Assembly: GCA_030248215.1 (NCBI GenBank)
Contig: JASANG010004129.1
Span: 1 to 64,000 of the forward strand
Length of the DNA stretch: 64,000 nt
Direction: 5' to 3'
Source: Enoplolaimus lenunculus
Taxonomy: Eukaryota; Nematoda; Enoplea; Enoplida; Thoracostomopsidae
A model generated the notes under the pieces. It searched no databases and was not told the DNA's origin. It saw only the letters and a program-made list of their open reading frames with translations. Positions 22,711 through 34,373 of this stretch are shown in pieces; the first letter of the stretch is position 1, and each line of letters begins with the position of its first letter. Both the position numbers and the translations under genes were made by a program.

Positions 22711-23086
22711 TGGCTGGGTTTCTAAAATATTACTTAAGTAGTTACTTAGCTATGCTTAAGTAATTACTTAAGACGCTGACTTTAAGTAAATACTTAATGT
22801 TTCGAACAAAACAGGTGAATGCCAAATGTGAGCCATTGTCATAAACAAAAAAAGTAATAGTTTTGATTCATTAAAGAGGCACCACGAGTCTGCAGTTTCA
22901 GATGGACCAAGGTTTGTACATCTGAATGGTCAATTTGAAATCTATTAGATTTAGTAAAATCGGCTTAAGTATTTGCTTAACTTAAGTACGCTTGTAGAAA
23001 TGACAAAATTGTCTTATGTAATTACTTAGCACGTACTTAAGTAACAAGTATAGCGATACTTAAGTAGGGTTTCAGAAATCCAGCCA
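22711..23086. mobile_element. M foldback element
   Basis: Ends TGGCTGGGTTTCTAAAA and the inverse TTTCAGAAATCCAGCCA, with many ACTTAAGTA motifs in both arms. 376 bp; the only copy in the window. Confidence 0.75.
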
Positions 23087-23530
23087 ATTTAACCTATTTC
23101 AGATATGTATCTATACCTTTAATATCTAATATAATAGTAGTCAGTATTAATGGTAATTACTGTATTGTGCTAATCAATATATGTTGATTTTTATGTACCA
23201 ATGATAAATCTTAATTCAAATTACGGTAAGTTTTGCAAAATCGACAATAAACAATGCTTACCATTATTGTCAAAAATGGATGTCCGTTAATTTTGCCGTT
23301 AGAACGTCGGCTGTCTGCCTAAAATGCTTCGAGTTGTCTCAGTTATTGAGTATATTGGGTGTTTTCAGTCTTTTTTCACTTAGTTGCTAAATCTGTGTTA
23401 ATGGAAAAATTTTCAATTACTGTCTATATATTAAAATGTCTGGATATCAGCATCAGTTAGATACGGTAGCGTATATATCACAATCAAAAATTGAAGCTTC
23501 GTTTTACTATTTTAGCTATTGTTTAAGTGA
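23087..23530. other. Unassigned AT-rich intergenic DNA
   Basis: No coding segment or repeat family recognised. Confidence 0.4.
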
Positions 23531-23711
23531 CTTGTGTAAAAGTCAAGAGCGGAACGTTTTTCTACACATCTGTCATAGCGTAAAAGTTTAGGCTTGAAAT
23601 ATATTTTTGCTTAAGCTTAGGTTTAGGTTTAGGCTTAGGTATCGGTTTATTCTTACACTCAGGCTTTAGATTGCTTCCAATACTGTTACGGCCTTGTTCT
23701 GTACATTGTCC
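23531..23711 (+). mobile_element. A element, copy 15
   Basis: CTTGTGTAAAAGTCAAGAGC left, TGTTCTGTACATTGTCC right; three TTAGG-type units, others mutated to TTAGGT. Confidence 0.7.
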
Positions 23712-24150
23712 AAATTTAGTGTAGTAGAAATTTGAAAACAGTAAAATAGTAATTTTATTTCCTAAACGAAAGCTTTATTTTTTAATAACTTTACGCTAAT
23801 TTTTTCACATGTAAATTAGCTATTCTTTTCTGAAATTGTATAATTAGTAATTTTTCTAAATTTCAAATTTTTCGAAGAGTTCTTGAAAAGTAGACCCCGC
23901 GAAAATTTATCTGTCTCCCCCCTCATGTTTTTGCCAAACCTATTTTTGATTTCATAATGTTTAAAATTTTACATCTGGACAACTAATTTTCACATATATG
24001 TATTTATACATTATAAATGCAATATATAATATATTCTAATCAGCCGGCTTTGCGCAATGCGCAAAAATTAGCGAAGAACAATCTGCATGCAAATTTTGTT
24101 TTCACATAGCAATCACGTTTCTGTTCAAAGAAAATAATGTAAACAAAGTA

Positions 24151-24200
24151 ATGCTGGAACCTTGCCCAAAATACGTATGTGAGGCTTTCCAGCTTTAATA
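24151..24200. repeat. 49-bp micro-element, copy 2
   Basis: ATGCTGGAACCTTGCCC, AAAATACGTATGTGAGG and CTTTCCAGCTTTAATA. Confidence 0.65.
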
Positions 24201-24500
24201 TACAGATATATAGATGTGCTAAAATTTTTGTTGATGGGTGGATAAGGCACTGAGATTTCGAGCCCGAGCTCGTTGGTTCGAAGCTTTTCAAGGATCAACT
24301 ACTTTAATTTGGGGGATATAATTTAAGTTGAGCTTAATTTCAATTTCAAAGTTAAAAACCGACTAAAATTTAAAACGCATCTGTTATATTTTTCCGCAGA
24401 ATTGAAATGTTAGTTCAAACGTTCACTGGCAATCAAAAACAGACAGAACTTGCTGTTTATTGTTCTCATGGACGATGCCGTCTCCCCTGATAAAATGTAT

Positions 24501-24945
24501 GGCCATTGTTACTTTTAGAGCCGTCCGGGTTTCTGGTGGGTCTGTGAAAGAGTAGGATTATATACATTCTAGACTACATTTTTTTGGCTTAGGCTTAGGT
24601 TTAGGTACACACAAAAAAGTATTTCTGAATTTATTCAGAAAAGTATTTTCTGTGGCAAATCTGAAAAGTATTGCTGATATTTAAGACAATTTTTCTAAAA
24701 ATAACAGGATAACGTTTATTTTCAGCGGTTGTTTCAAAACCTTTTTGAAAACTTTTCTGTTATAACAGAAATACTTTTCAAATGCATCTATCTAATTTTA
24801 TAACTTAAATGTAAGAAATTTTTTCTTAAATATCAGAAATATTACTTTGAGAATAGGAATACGCTTTTGCAACTCTTAAGCTTACACTTAGGCTTAGGAA
24901 TACCCTTAATCAACTGTTAATACGACCCTAAAAGTAACATTGGCC
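24501..24945 (+). mobile_element. B element split by an N element
   Basis: Left part 24501-24605, right part 24854-24945; the gap is filled by the insertion at 24606-24853. Ends GGCCATTGTTACTTTTAG and CTAAAAGTAACATTGGCC. Confidence 0.8.
24606..24853. mobile_element. N element inserted in a B element
   Basis: 248 bp, AT-rich, with repeated AAAAGTATTTCTGAA-like and inverse TTCAGAAAAGTATTTTC motifs. TAGG occurs on both sides (24602-24605 and 24854-24857), a 4-bp target duplication. The only copy seen. Confidence 0.65.
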
Positions 24946-25496
24946 AAATGTAAAATGAAGTGGTGTGTTAGGTTTTATTTAGGTTTAGGTAATATTTTAG
25001 TTTAATTTTTAACCTTAATGATAACCTATTTGGTTTTAATAATTTTTTGGGAACAGGTCAACCCCAGGATAAATTGTTTATTGCTCGCTGTCAATCTTAA
25101 TTTGCGTTGGATCAAATGCATGGAATATTTTGGAAAAGAATTCGTGTCGGATATACGAAATATGGACATCCCTAGTTAAATTTAGTGAATTGGCTTACGG
25201 TATAAATCTCTATTGATGTGTCCAACGGTACCATTTTTAGGCCTGTAGAAACACCGGTCATTGCAAATTTAGCAAAATAATTGGCTCATTGCTTGTAAAT
25301 ATGAATGTTACTGCTAAATGTGCTCAAATCGAAACTTTTGTATGCCATAATTTTTGAACGTTTGCTATGCTGCGCTAAAATTGCTACTGCAGACCTCAGC
25401 TCGCCAAGCGTTAGAGATAAACTTTTTACTTTATTCTCACGGGGTTCGCACCTTTGCTGTATGACACTTGTTTAGCTGAGAGCTGCCCGTTGTTTT
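24946..25496. other. Unassigned AT-rich DNA
   Basis: No coding segment or repeat family recognised. Confidence 0.4.
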
Positions 25497-25576
25497 GCGG
25501 GACTGCTATAGAGTAAGCTTAAGACTAACTTTTTTTCTTAGGCCAAGAAATCCTTAACTAAGCTTAGGCATAGGCT
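25497..25576 (+). mobile_element. A element, left-end fragment
   Basis: GGGACTGCTATAGAGTAAGC followed by TTAAGACTAAC and a short TTAGGC-like tail; cut off by the A2 copy that follows. Confidence 0.5.
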
Positions 25577-25772
25577 GGGGCCAAAAACAGAGCCGGAACA
25601 GACATTCTTAGGCCTAAGGATAAAACTTAAGCCTAAGGCGAAGGATAAGCCTATTCCTAAGCCTAAGCCTAAGTCTAAGCCTAAGCCTAAGCAAAAAAGT
25701 TAGTCAAAAGCTTCAACTGACTCTGTTACAGCACCGCCGGAAATCAATCCGGCCCTGTTCTATACATGAGCC
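25577..25772 (-). mobile_element. A element, A2 subtype, copy 16
   Basis: GGCCAAAAACAGAGCCGGAA left, CGGCCCTGTTCTATACATGAG right. Confidence 0.75.
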
Positions 25773-26068
25773 GGCTTAGGAACGCGTTTATACATGTATT
25801 ACGGGTACGGCCATTGTCTACGCATCGCCTGCCTTTGTTCGTATGTTCGTTTTTACCCCGTCTCCATTGCCGCTTTTAGGGGCTGCTTGTTATGGTTGCA
25901 ATTTGTAGATACACCTTTCATGTACGACTTCAAGCTTCAAGTATATCATGCAAATTATCGGTTTGCTGGTCCATCCTACTTTTACAGCGTCTCTACAACC
26001 GATTACGGTTCCGTTTAATTCTCGAATTATCTTTGTTTTCAGCGGCGAATGCAAACATCTTAACCGGA

Positions 26069-26230
26069 ACCGTAGCCAAGGAGGGGGCTAGCGGGGCTTA
26101 GCCCCCATAGAAAACGTTTGGCCGCCCTAGAAGATGTTCAACCGTGCTTGTAACTCATTGAAAACCTTTAAATGCCCCTCCTGAAAATTTTTTAGCCCCC
26201 CACAATAGCAAGGTGAGCTGGCTACGGGCC
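26069..26230 (+). mobile_element. G element, copy 3
   Basis: ACCGTAGCCAAGGAGGGGG to GAGCTGGCTACGGGCC with GTTCAACCGTGCTTGTAACT in the middle. Confidence 0.75.
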
Positions 26231-26389
26231 TGGTCCAAACGCTATTAACGGTACAAAAAACACACCATTCGATGCAGTTCGCGAAGCTGAGTCGAATGGT
26301 TCTAATTTTTTTGTAATTAGACGATTGGTTAACGAATTACGGTTGTAAAGATAAAGGTGAAAAATTGAATGCTGCCCACTCTCAGCTCC

Positions 26390-28000
26390 CTTTACTTTAC
26401 TGGATGTTACCTTTAACCAGGACGAGAGGTCTCCCCGTGTCCGGAGTGGGTACATCCTGGGTCGACATCCTTGGAAGTAATCGCGAAGTCCATAGGGTCC
26501 AGTGTGCACACAGTAAGAGCGAACAAACAGAGTCGGGACCCCCGACGAAGAGTGGCCGTCCCATCCACATTCAGGAAACTCGCCGGCGTGGATCCCGCCA
26601 ACGAGCTTCCATCCAGCGGATGTTGTGCACTGGACAGCCAAACTCCCCGACGGACGCCCCTAAACACCGAGTGATCACGCTCACTGGTTACACCCCTATG
26701 AGTGGATCAGCCGAATCCTAGCCGCCTTTATTAGGCGGCAAAGCCGCGGGTCCGGTTCCGTGGGAGGATACGCCGCGACGATTTCTGGGGTGCTACGATA
26801 AAACGCCCCTTTTACTGCCACCCTGAGAGATGAAGGCGGGACCTCCCAGCTATTACGGTGGGCTTACACGGGACCGAAACAATCAAGAATCACTACTACG
26901 ACAAAGATGGGGGCTTCCACGGAACCAGGCCGATAAAACAGGCCGCTATCGCGACTTGCACATTAGACACCAGGTGGATGACCGGATACCTGGCGGACCC
27001 GTCCGGCTGCGTAACGGCGAGCCGCGCACCGTCCCAATGGGAATAATAACTTAAGCTAAGAGGTTTTAACTAAACTTAGGCTTAAGCGCGCAATACTAAC
27101 TTAGGGTTAACTAAAATTACTCGACTAAGCACTCTAACTGGAGGAGACGCAAGAAATCACTACCCGCCAGTTATGCGATCACCCCACCTCGCCCTGGGCA
27201 GATCAGCCCGATATGCGCCTATAACTCTTATGTGTGTGTCGAATTCGCATTCAGGGTAAATAATCGAAAAATGTGGGCTAGATATTGGACACAAATTTCG
27301 TGGAGACGGTTAGAGTTAGCTTACAATAATTACGCCAGTTTTGTGAACACTTTATTGAAAGAATGTAAATGCACTGGCAGTCAAGGCCATTTATGGCTGA
27401 AAGAGAATCAAAAAACTAACGAAATAACATATAAAGAACTGCCTGACTATTACCTCATCGGTTTCCCGTTCCGCACCAGGTGCGCTCGCTGATTTAGGCA
27501 CCGGTGCCGGCAGAGCGATCGCCTGCCGAACACCGGAGCTGGAAGGACGGAATTCGTCTGCATCAGGGTTGAGATCCGTAGACATTGAGCATGTTGCGCG
27601 TATGTCCGCTCCCAGAGCTTGAAAGGACGGCACTAGTTTTCTTTGGTCAGACTTTTGAGCCATTTTTTTTTATCAATTAGACTAGTTTTATCACATAAAT
27701 ATTACAGGCAACCTGAATGCAATTGGGTTAAAACCTATTCGATTCCGAATCCGGCAATCGATTCTACACGCAAATGGATTGCAAAATACACTTACTATTA
27801 TCTCTGGTGTTGAGAAGGTTGGAATCGGTAACGGCGGCAGATCAGGCCGATCGGCGCTTAAACCTGCCCAGCACGGGTGTTGCAAAACCGTCCAACCACA
27901 GAAATCCATACCACTTGCCCAGGACCAACCCACCCGCGATCGCAAGCGGGCGGCCTGTGCAACTGCAAAGTTTGAAATCATTTAAAAACAATCGATAGAA
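26390..28000. other. GC-richer block of unknown origin with overlapping ORFs
   Basis: Parts 26390-27060, 27460-27640 and 27820-27980 are clearly richer in G and C than the surrounding DNA. Overlapping open frames run on both strands. The most gene-like is on the minus strand from ATG 27663: MAQKSDQRKLVPSFQALGAD, then IRATCSMSTDLNPDADEFRP, to ETDE at 27454 followed by donor-like GTAATAG. Another plus ORF (27232-27492) has lysine, tryptophan and cysteine content. No family was recognised and no A/B elements interrupt the block. It could be a host exon cluster, foreign DNA or an old mobile element. Confidence 0.3.
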
Positions 28001-29018
28001 AACACACGAAAATGAACTTCCAACTCACGATTTACTACCTCGAAAAACACTGCTGGGCAGATTTGAACACACCGTTCTAAGTTTGTAACTATTTTGCATA
28101 ACCGGTCCGCGGATCCCGGACCAGTTATGATAATCTTTAGTATTACACCCGAGAATACCCTGAATTTCACTAAAAGTCCGCTAACCAAAATAAAACTAAC
28201 AGAATTCTAACCGCGAATTTAACAAATTACCACAACTAATACACCTCGCGACGTTAACACAAAACATACTACCTATGCATACGTTCAAAATATAACACAC
28301 TTTTAAAATTCTCCATATAAAATTACACAAGCCAATCAAAACACACAGTAAACAAGAAAGACTTTATTCAGCCGCGTAGCTATGCATCATCAACTCTGTG
28401 AGATCTCGCACCCAATTTTAGATAAAATTTCATAAGATTTTCAGCAAAACCGGGCAAAGCCGCCCTGCCAAGCTGAATCCAGCTTGGGCTAAACTTTTTA
28501 GAACGTTTACATATAGTTATATCAACTATTTAGTCTTTCAGAGTTAATCAACTCTTATACTAGTAATTTCGATATTTTCAGCCGAGTAAAACCTTGTCAA
28601 AAATACTTAAAACTTAGTAAACCGAATGAAAAGGGACTTAATCAAGTCAATTCTATCCATTTCAATACTATTTCACGCTTAAAACACCCAAACCCCCCCC
28701 CCCAAAATTTTTTAATTTTCCCCTTTTTATTCATTACTGCATGTCCGACGCCACAAGCAAGCCTCTCGATCTAGAGCCTTCAAGTTCTGCACCCACCGAG
28801 CTTTGGGCTTACCGGACAGCGATTTCACAGATCAGTGGCGACGCTTCCAGGGTCCACCCGCCCTTTTCTGATCAACTCACATCATACTGTGCAGAAAAGC
28901 ATCTCACACCAGAATTCGGTGCTCACCCGATGTCACATACTAAGTTTTCGAACCTATACGAGATGGACATATCCACATCTCTACAACGGTGAAATAAGTG
29001 ATTTGGCGCGTACTCTTA
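28001..29018. other. Unassigned stretch with one small ORF
   Basis: An ORF at 28741-28992 (+) starts MSDATSKPLDLEPSSSAPTE after a C-run and T-rich tract. It is unrecognised and could be chance. AATAAA on the minus strand at about 28374 (within CTGAATAAAGTC) has no assigned gene. Confidence 0.2.
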
Positions 29019-29376
29019 GGCCAGCCAATAGATGAGTTGTTGTCGGGCAATAAATTTCGGCGTGATATCGTTTCAAGTAAACTTGAAATGGTATAAAATG
29101 AACCACTCGATATCATAGTCAACCTAAGTATAATCCTAAGCCTAATCCTAAACTTAATCTCAAATCATAATACGGGCGACATATTGTCTCGTCAACAAAA
29201 TACTGAGATTATAAGTTAGGCTTAGGCTCATGCTCAAGCCAGTAGGCTTGTGCTCAAGCCAGACAAGTTAGGCTTAGGCTTACGCTTAGTGCCAGTCTAT
29301 CGATGAGTTGTTGTCGGGCGATATATTGTGGCGTAATAGTGTTTCGAGTCACTTGAAACCGTACAAACTGAATCAC
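29019..29376. repeat. Direct repeat of about 88 bp flanking TTAGGC tracts
   Basis: Segments 29019-29106 and 29288-29376 both contain ATGAGTTGTTGTCGGGC, a GGCGT-AT-GTTTC core and AAACTTGAAA/ACTTGAAACC. Between them are CCTAAG- and TTAGGC-type runs in opposite polarity. Confidence 0.55.
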
Positions 29377-30708
29377 AAGTCTCACAAACGACCGAATTAG
29401 CCTTTAGCCTGTCTGTACGGCCAAAATACATGGAAAACCGGTGTTCCTTCGCCAAAAAAGCGATCCATGAAAGTCTATGAAACACATTCTTTTGCTATAC
29501 GATATTCACACAAATCGGCTTATCATTCAATGGAATATATATACACACATATACACACACATATATTGATATGTTCAACAAATCGGTTTATATATTCGTG
29601 TTCTTATTATACGACCGGGTTCAACGCAACGTTGTTATCGTATAGGCTCCGTCAACGCACCAAGAGAGGGGGGCGGAATTCAAAACCCTACGCCCCTCCC
29701 GCTCCTGATTATTTTACTTTTACTAGACACAGCCTTATTATACATAATCGTTAACGGTTTGCTAAATGCTCTTTAGAACATTTTAGTTGTTCCTTTGGTG
29801 CCAGCGCCTTCCAAGCTAATTTTTTTGGTACGCCACTGTCGGATTTTGCGTTAAAGACACACAGCAACCTAAATAGACTTATGGATCGAGTCTGGTTCAG
29901 TTGAATCTATTCTCTGTGTATGCTACAATTGACCATCCGTACCGTGTTCGAACGGCTCTGAACACAAACGTGTAGTCTGAATTTGGGTTCGTTAGGGTAT
30001 CAAAACTCAACAATCCTGTTGTTAATCCGAACAAGCGTAACCCACCGAGAACATTACTGATAGCATCCAATAGGTTGATTCTTAAGGGGTGATTCGGTTC
30101 AGTTGGAATTTTACCGGTGATTATCCCCCCCGGTTCATCGACTTGTATTGAAACCCCGGCATTTGAATGAACACACTGCTAATATAGACGCATGGAACGG
30201 GAACAGTACTACGCTCGGCTTTTAGTTCAACAGTTGTTTTTTGTTGCTGCAACACACGATGTAGACTTGTATACTGAGGCTAAAAATATCTGTATACTTC
30301 AATTTGTACTGTAGATTAATTTGTGAATTTCAAGACGAAGCGAGATATGAATTGGTTTATGGTATTTAGGTATAGTCTGGCGGTGGGCTTCGGGCGCATT
30401 ATCGGTGGTCGGCTCCAGCTCAGGTAGAATTTGTGGCAAAGGTTTTGGCACGTTTTGAGAAAATCTTTTTTATTTTTTTTGAGTAATATGCTTACCCTTT
30501 AGGTGCAATATTGTGGGAAGAAGGTATATAAGTGTCTTTGATTTTAGGTATACGAATTATGATATATATATTGTATGTATATCATATATATTATATATTA
30601 TATCAAAGTTATATATATGAATTATACATATGAAGTTTCGGTTTCTATAAAAAGTATATTCTGCTACAACTACTATGTTGCAACGGGGTAAACGATTTAG
30701 AAAATTCG
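29377..30708. other. Unassigned AT-rich DNA with AT microsatellite
   Basis: CA/TA-rich runs at 29537-29570 and an AT-repeat tract at 30556-30640. No coding segment recognised. Confidence 0.4.
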
Positions 30709-30905
30709 GCCCATCTAAAGATCAGAGGCGGAACGTTTTTTTGGTGGGACTGAAATAGACTAAGCTTAAACTTTAGACTATTTTTTTTGCTTGGCTTAGG
30801 CGTAGGCTTAGGCTTAGGCTTAGGAATCAGCTCTTTCTTGCGCTTACGCTTCGGCTTAGGAATATGTTTATAATACTGTTCTGCCGCTGTTTTTTACATT
30901 GGCCC
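30709..30905 (+). mobile_element. A element, copy 17
   Basis: GGCCCATCTAAAGATCAGAG left, GCTGTTTTTTACATTGGCCC right; four TTAGGC units in the first run. Confidence 0.85.
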
Positions 30906-31487
30906 AAAATTCATACAAATGTTTTCTGCAGATTTTAGTTCGTCAGAGCCGAAACAAGCCGAAGGCTGGTGTTTACTGTGGAAACGCGAGTTATGTTAGG
31001 GTCGGAAATTGTCAGAAGGACATCGGGTCGGCTTAACGGTTTTTGAACTGTGGAGTGTACGACAGTACACCAGAATACAATACGAGCCTTGCTGCCTAAA
31101 AATATTAAAAAAAAGGAAAAAAATTAGTAAGCGGTGCTAGTATGCCCCCAATATGTTTTTCAGAATTAAGTGGTGGTCATGTTTTTTGCTACAAAATTAT
31201 CAAGGGGGGCCAAACGTTTGCTATTTGAGTAGAACAGCCTGGTTCCCCTCTGGCTACAGGAACGCTTCTTTTAAACAGCAAGTGCTTGCTTGTTGCTATC
31301 CCCCCGGCACTCCTTTGAACTCATTTGTTGATATACCACCACCAGCAGATGATTTTCCAAGACTACACTAAGCAATACAATAGAATAACAACGAAGTGAT
31401 TAACGGAACATTTACAATGCTAATGCTATGACTAATATAAACATTAACCTAATCTGATGCCTCGCTGGCCCCGGAACTCGACGTGAG

Positions 31488-31654
31488 CCACGTTGTCAGC
31501 CCCGTCGCCGAACAATTTCGGCTACCCCCGAAAATTTTCAACGTTGCTTGTAAGTGTCATTGAAAACCGTTGTATGCTCGCACCAAAAAAATTGTTTTCC
31601 CCCTCGGTAAAATGTTTAGCCCCTCCAGCAAGGTGAACTGGCTAAAAGCCCGAT
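31488..31654 (+). mobile_element. G element, copy 4, decayed
   Basis: Middle GTTGCTTGTAAGTGTCATTG well kept, right end AGGTGAACTGGCTAAAAGCC mutated. Confidence 0.6.
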
Positions 31655-31933
31655 TTCGCCGATAAACATAGATAACTCCGGGAGCCAGGTGAGTTTTTTA
31701 TGAAAGGCAGAAACTGGTTCAACAGTATTTCTGTAATTGCTTGCGTCTGCACGTTTAGGACTAATTTTAGGAAAGTTGTTCACTGGAAGCGTACCTTTAT
31801 TGTCCCAAAATGGTTGCAAACGCAACATCAAAATTAAATTGAGACACTGGAACCTTGTGTAAAAGTTTTCTTACGAAATTTAGAAAAAAGTGTGGTAAAT
31901 ATCGGTTTACCGGTTGATATGCAGCCAGTTCTG

Positions 31934-32092
31934 ATCCATAGCCAAGGGGGCACGAGGACTAAGCCTCCCTGAGCAAAAATTTTGGCCATCTTAGAATATT
32001 TTCAACCTTGCTTGCAAGTCAACAAAAACCCCTGTATGTCCTACCTGAAAAAACTGTCAGCTCGCTTAGCTAGGTGAGCTGGATACGGGTCT
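31934..32092 (+). mobile_element. G element, copy 5
   Basis: ATCCATAGCCAAGGGGGCACG to AGGTGAGCTGGATACGGG; separated by 280 bases from copy 4. Confidence 0.65.
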
Positions 32093-32330
32093 GAGGCGAT
32101 TCTAGCATGGAATCATTCAATTTTTTTCATGTCGATTATATTTACAGGAGTTTTTAGGAGGGAATATATCTCGCCTATCCCACCTTGTGCACTCTTTTAA
32201 GTATCAGGAGTGTTAAGTTGCTAGGATTTTGTTTCGGGAGGATTGAGTTTGACAAAAGAAACATATTTTGACGTCTAGTGCCCACATTCTCAAATATGTA
32301 TCACACTTATCACCCACGTCACCAATGTAG

Positions 32331-32468
32331 TGGTTGATGTTCTAAACTCACTAACTCATCCAGTTGTGGAATTCAAAATTAGCACAGTAGTAGAGCAAAT
32401 CAAATCTGAACAACGTGCTGAATATGAAAATTCACTGATTCGAAAGATACAAGACCTATCACTAACTG
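32331..32468 (+). CDS. Candidate internal exon, coiled-coil-like, gene unknown
   Basis: Bounded by CACCAATGTAG and donor TG/GTAAAA, phase 1-1, 138 bases. Reads VVDVLNSLTHPVVEFKIST then VVEQIKSEQRAEYENSLIRK and IQDLSLT. Composition (glutamate, lysine, glutamine, heptad-like spacing) is protein-like and free of TTAGGC repeats. No partner exons were identified, and the pyrimidine tract is poor. Confidence 0.25.
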
Positions 32469-32639
32469 GTAAAAGGCGATTCAGACATTGGAGAATACGG
32501 GCATGGGATTGAGATAGTTATTGTAAAAAATTATGTTTAATAGTGATTTTTCTTTGTCTTTCCGGAATTTGAAAGAAGGACTATGTATTATCCATCCCAC
32601 TTCGTATACGCCGCATTAAGTACCGGGTTCACATCGTTA

Positions 32640-32919
32640 GCAGATCCAGAGGGGGTCGTGAGGCGTTCATCCCCCGTCAGATTTTTTGTGATAAAATGAT
32701 AAGGTCCCTTCCTTACCATTATCCCCCTCCGTAATTTTTTTGTAAAAAATACAACTTATTCATTACCTCAGAAATTATTTGTGATAAAATGATAAAGTCC
32801 CTATATCGTACATTTTCGTTGCCTGTGGCATGTATAGCATACAGTAACAACTTGCGTTTCATATTAACGTTCGCCAGCCCACTCCGCCCCCGTCAGAAAT
32901 TTCTGGATCCGCCTCTGGT
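32640..32919. mobile_element. H element, copy 2
   Basis: AGCAGATCCAGAGGGGG left and TTTCTGGATCCGCCTCTGG right; two internal repeats of TTGTGATAAAATGATAA. Confidence 0.75.
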
Positions 32920-33292
32920 TCACATTCACAAAGTATACCTATTTCGGCTATGCCATGAAACGAATCTTTTGTGCGTTCCCTGGGTTTTGGTTCGATAATA
33001 GTTCTTTTTCATTCTTCCAATGCCTATAGCTATGTATTTTAGACTACAGTATTTTTATCAATACCCTATACCAATGAGAGTTGTACTCAGCAAGTTGTAC
33101 AGACACAGTTTGGGTTGCAATAGATATTTTAGGATGACCCGGAGCCTAATTTAGGACGACATGTCGTGGCGTACTGTTAGCGGTGGGGTGCATGTAGGTT
33201 ACGACCCCCAATTACGGATCCATGTGGTGAAGTGGAGATAATGTTTTATTAACCTAAACGTTACTAGTTGTCAAATTTATCTTAACCGTATA

Positions 33293-33449
33293 GGCCACTC
33301 TAAGGAACAGGGGCGGAACAGTATTATAAGCATATTCCTAAACTTAAGCCTAAGCCATAAGCCAAGCAGAAAAATTAGTCTAAAGCTTAAGCGTATTCCA
33401 TTCTAGTCCCACAGAAAAACGTTCCGCCCCTGATCATTCAAGTGGGCCA
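33293..33449 (-). mobile_element. A element, copy 18
   Basis: GGCCACTCTAAGGAACAGG to GATCATTCAAGTGGGCC. 157 bp with only two CCTAAG units: an end-preserving, core-reduced copy. Confidence 0.85.
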
Positions 33450-33776
33450 CCGTATTTTAGCAGCTTTCTCAATACTAAGGCTCCCAAGCGAGTCCAACCT
33501 CGTTCACTCTATCCATGAATGCGCATGTATGACATATAAACAGTCCGTAATGCCATACGGCCTAAGAAAATAAAACCCGTCCATTATTACAAACTTTCTT
33601 CAATCTTAAAGAGTGGATTTGGCCTAAACCAGAACCCAATCGGATCGTTGTAATTTCAAAAATGGTTCGGGTGAAACTTGTGGCAAAGTTTAGCGCCAGT
33701 AAAGTTAATTTTGATATGTTTTTTCGCATTTGAACTGATTGTGTTCTGAGTTTTGAGTAGTTGAAATAAAATGTTC

Positions 33777-33902
33777 CATATATATACATATTAGTTGAAA
33801 TAAAATGTTCCATATATATACATATATATGTATAATATATATACATATATATGTATATACATATATACATATATATGTATATATGTATATATATGAATAT
33901 AT
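33777..33902. repeat. AT/TATATACA microsatellite
   Basis: Alternating TATATACA/TATGTATA units; preceded by a 30-base direct repeat containing AAATAAAATGTTCCATATA. Confidence 0.85.
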
Positions 33903-34373
33903 ATGAAAAAGTCAGGCAATAGCTTATTTGTAATATTGCTTTACAATAAGAAAAAGTTGAAGCGTATATTCGAAAATGACAACCTATCTGTTTTGAATAA
34001 TTTTAGGTTCGCATCGCATTGCTATTTTGGCCAATTTTAATTTTTATTACGTGCTCACGATTAAGCCTAAAGTTTAAGCCTTAACCTAAGCCTAAGCCTG
34101 AGTCTAATCCAAAATCGCCCAGTCTCTAAGCTTTTCATACTTCTTGTCTCCGATAAGACCGGTCTGTAACATGAGCTCATCCGACAATGTGTAATCCTTC
34201 GTTTCATTGACTCGACAATTCGTCGCCCATCATCATGCTTGGGTTTAGGCTTAGGATTAAGATATTACGCTCAGGATTATGCTTAGATTTATTGGCGTTA
34301 GTACACTGTTGGGAGATTTGTGTTTTGAAAAAAATTACACAGTCCTGCGATTTGTTCATTTTTAAAAGTTTCT

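Noticed and set aside
26222-26721. Overlapping ORFs of 67-139 codons on both strands
   Set aside because: GC-richer DNA with few stop codons; no motif in any frame, mutual overlap argues against coding.
31616-31831. Minus ORF LQPFWDNKGTLPVNNFPKIS as an exon
   Set aside because: Overlaps the right end of a G element and no consistent acceptor/donor pair was found.
33562-33870. 102-codon minus ORF starting MYICIYIYMYIYYTYICIYM
   Set aside because: Translation of an AT microsatellite joined to non-coding DNA.
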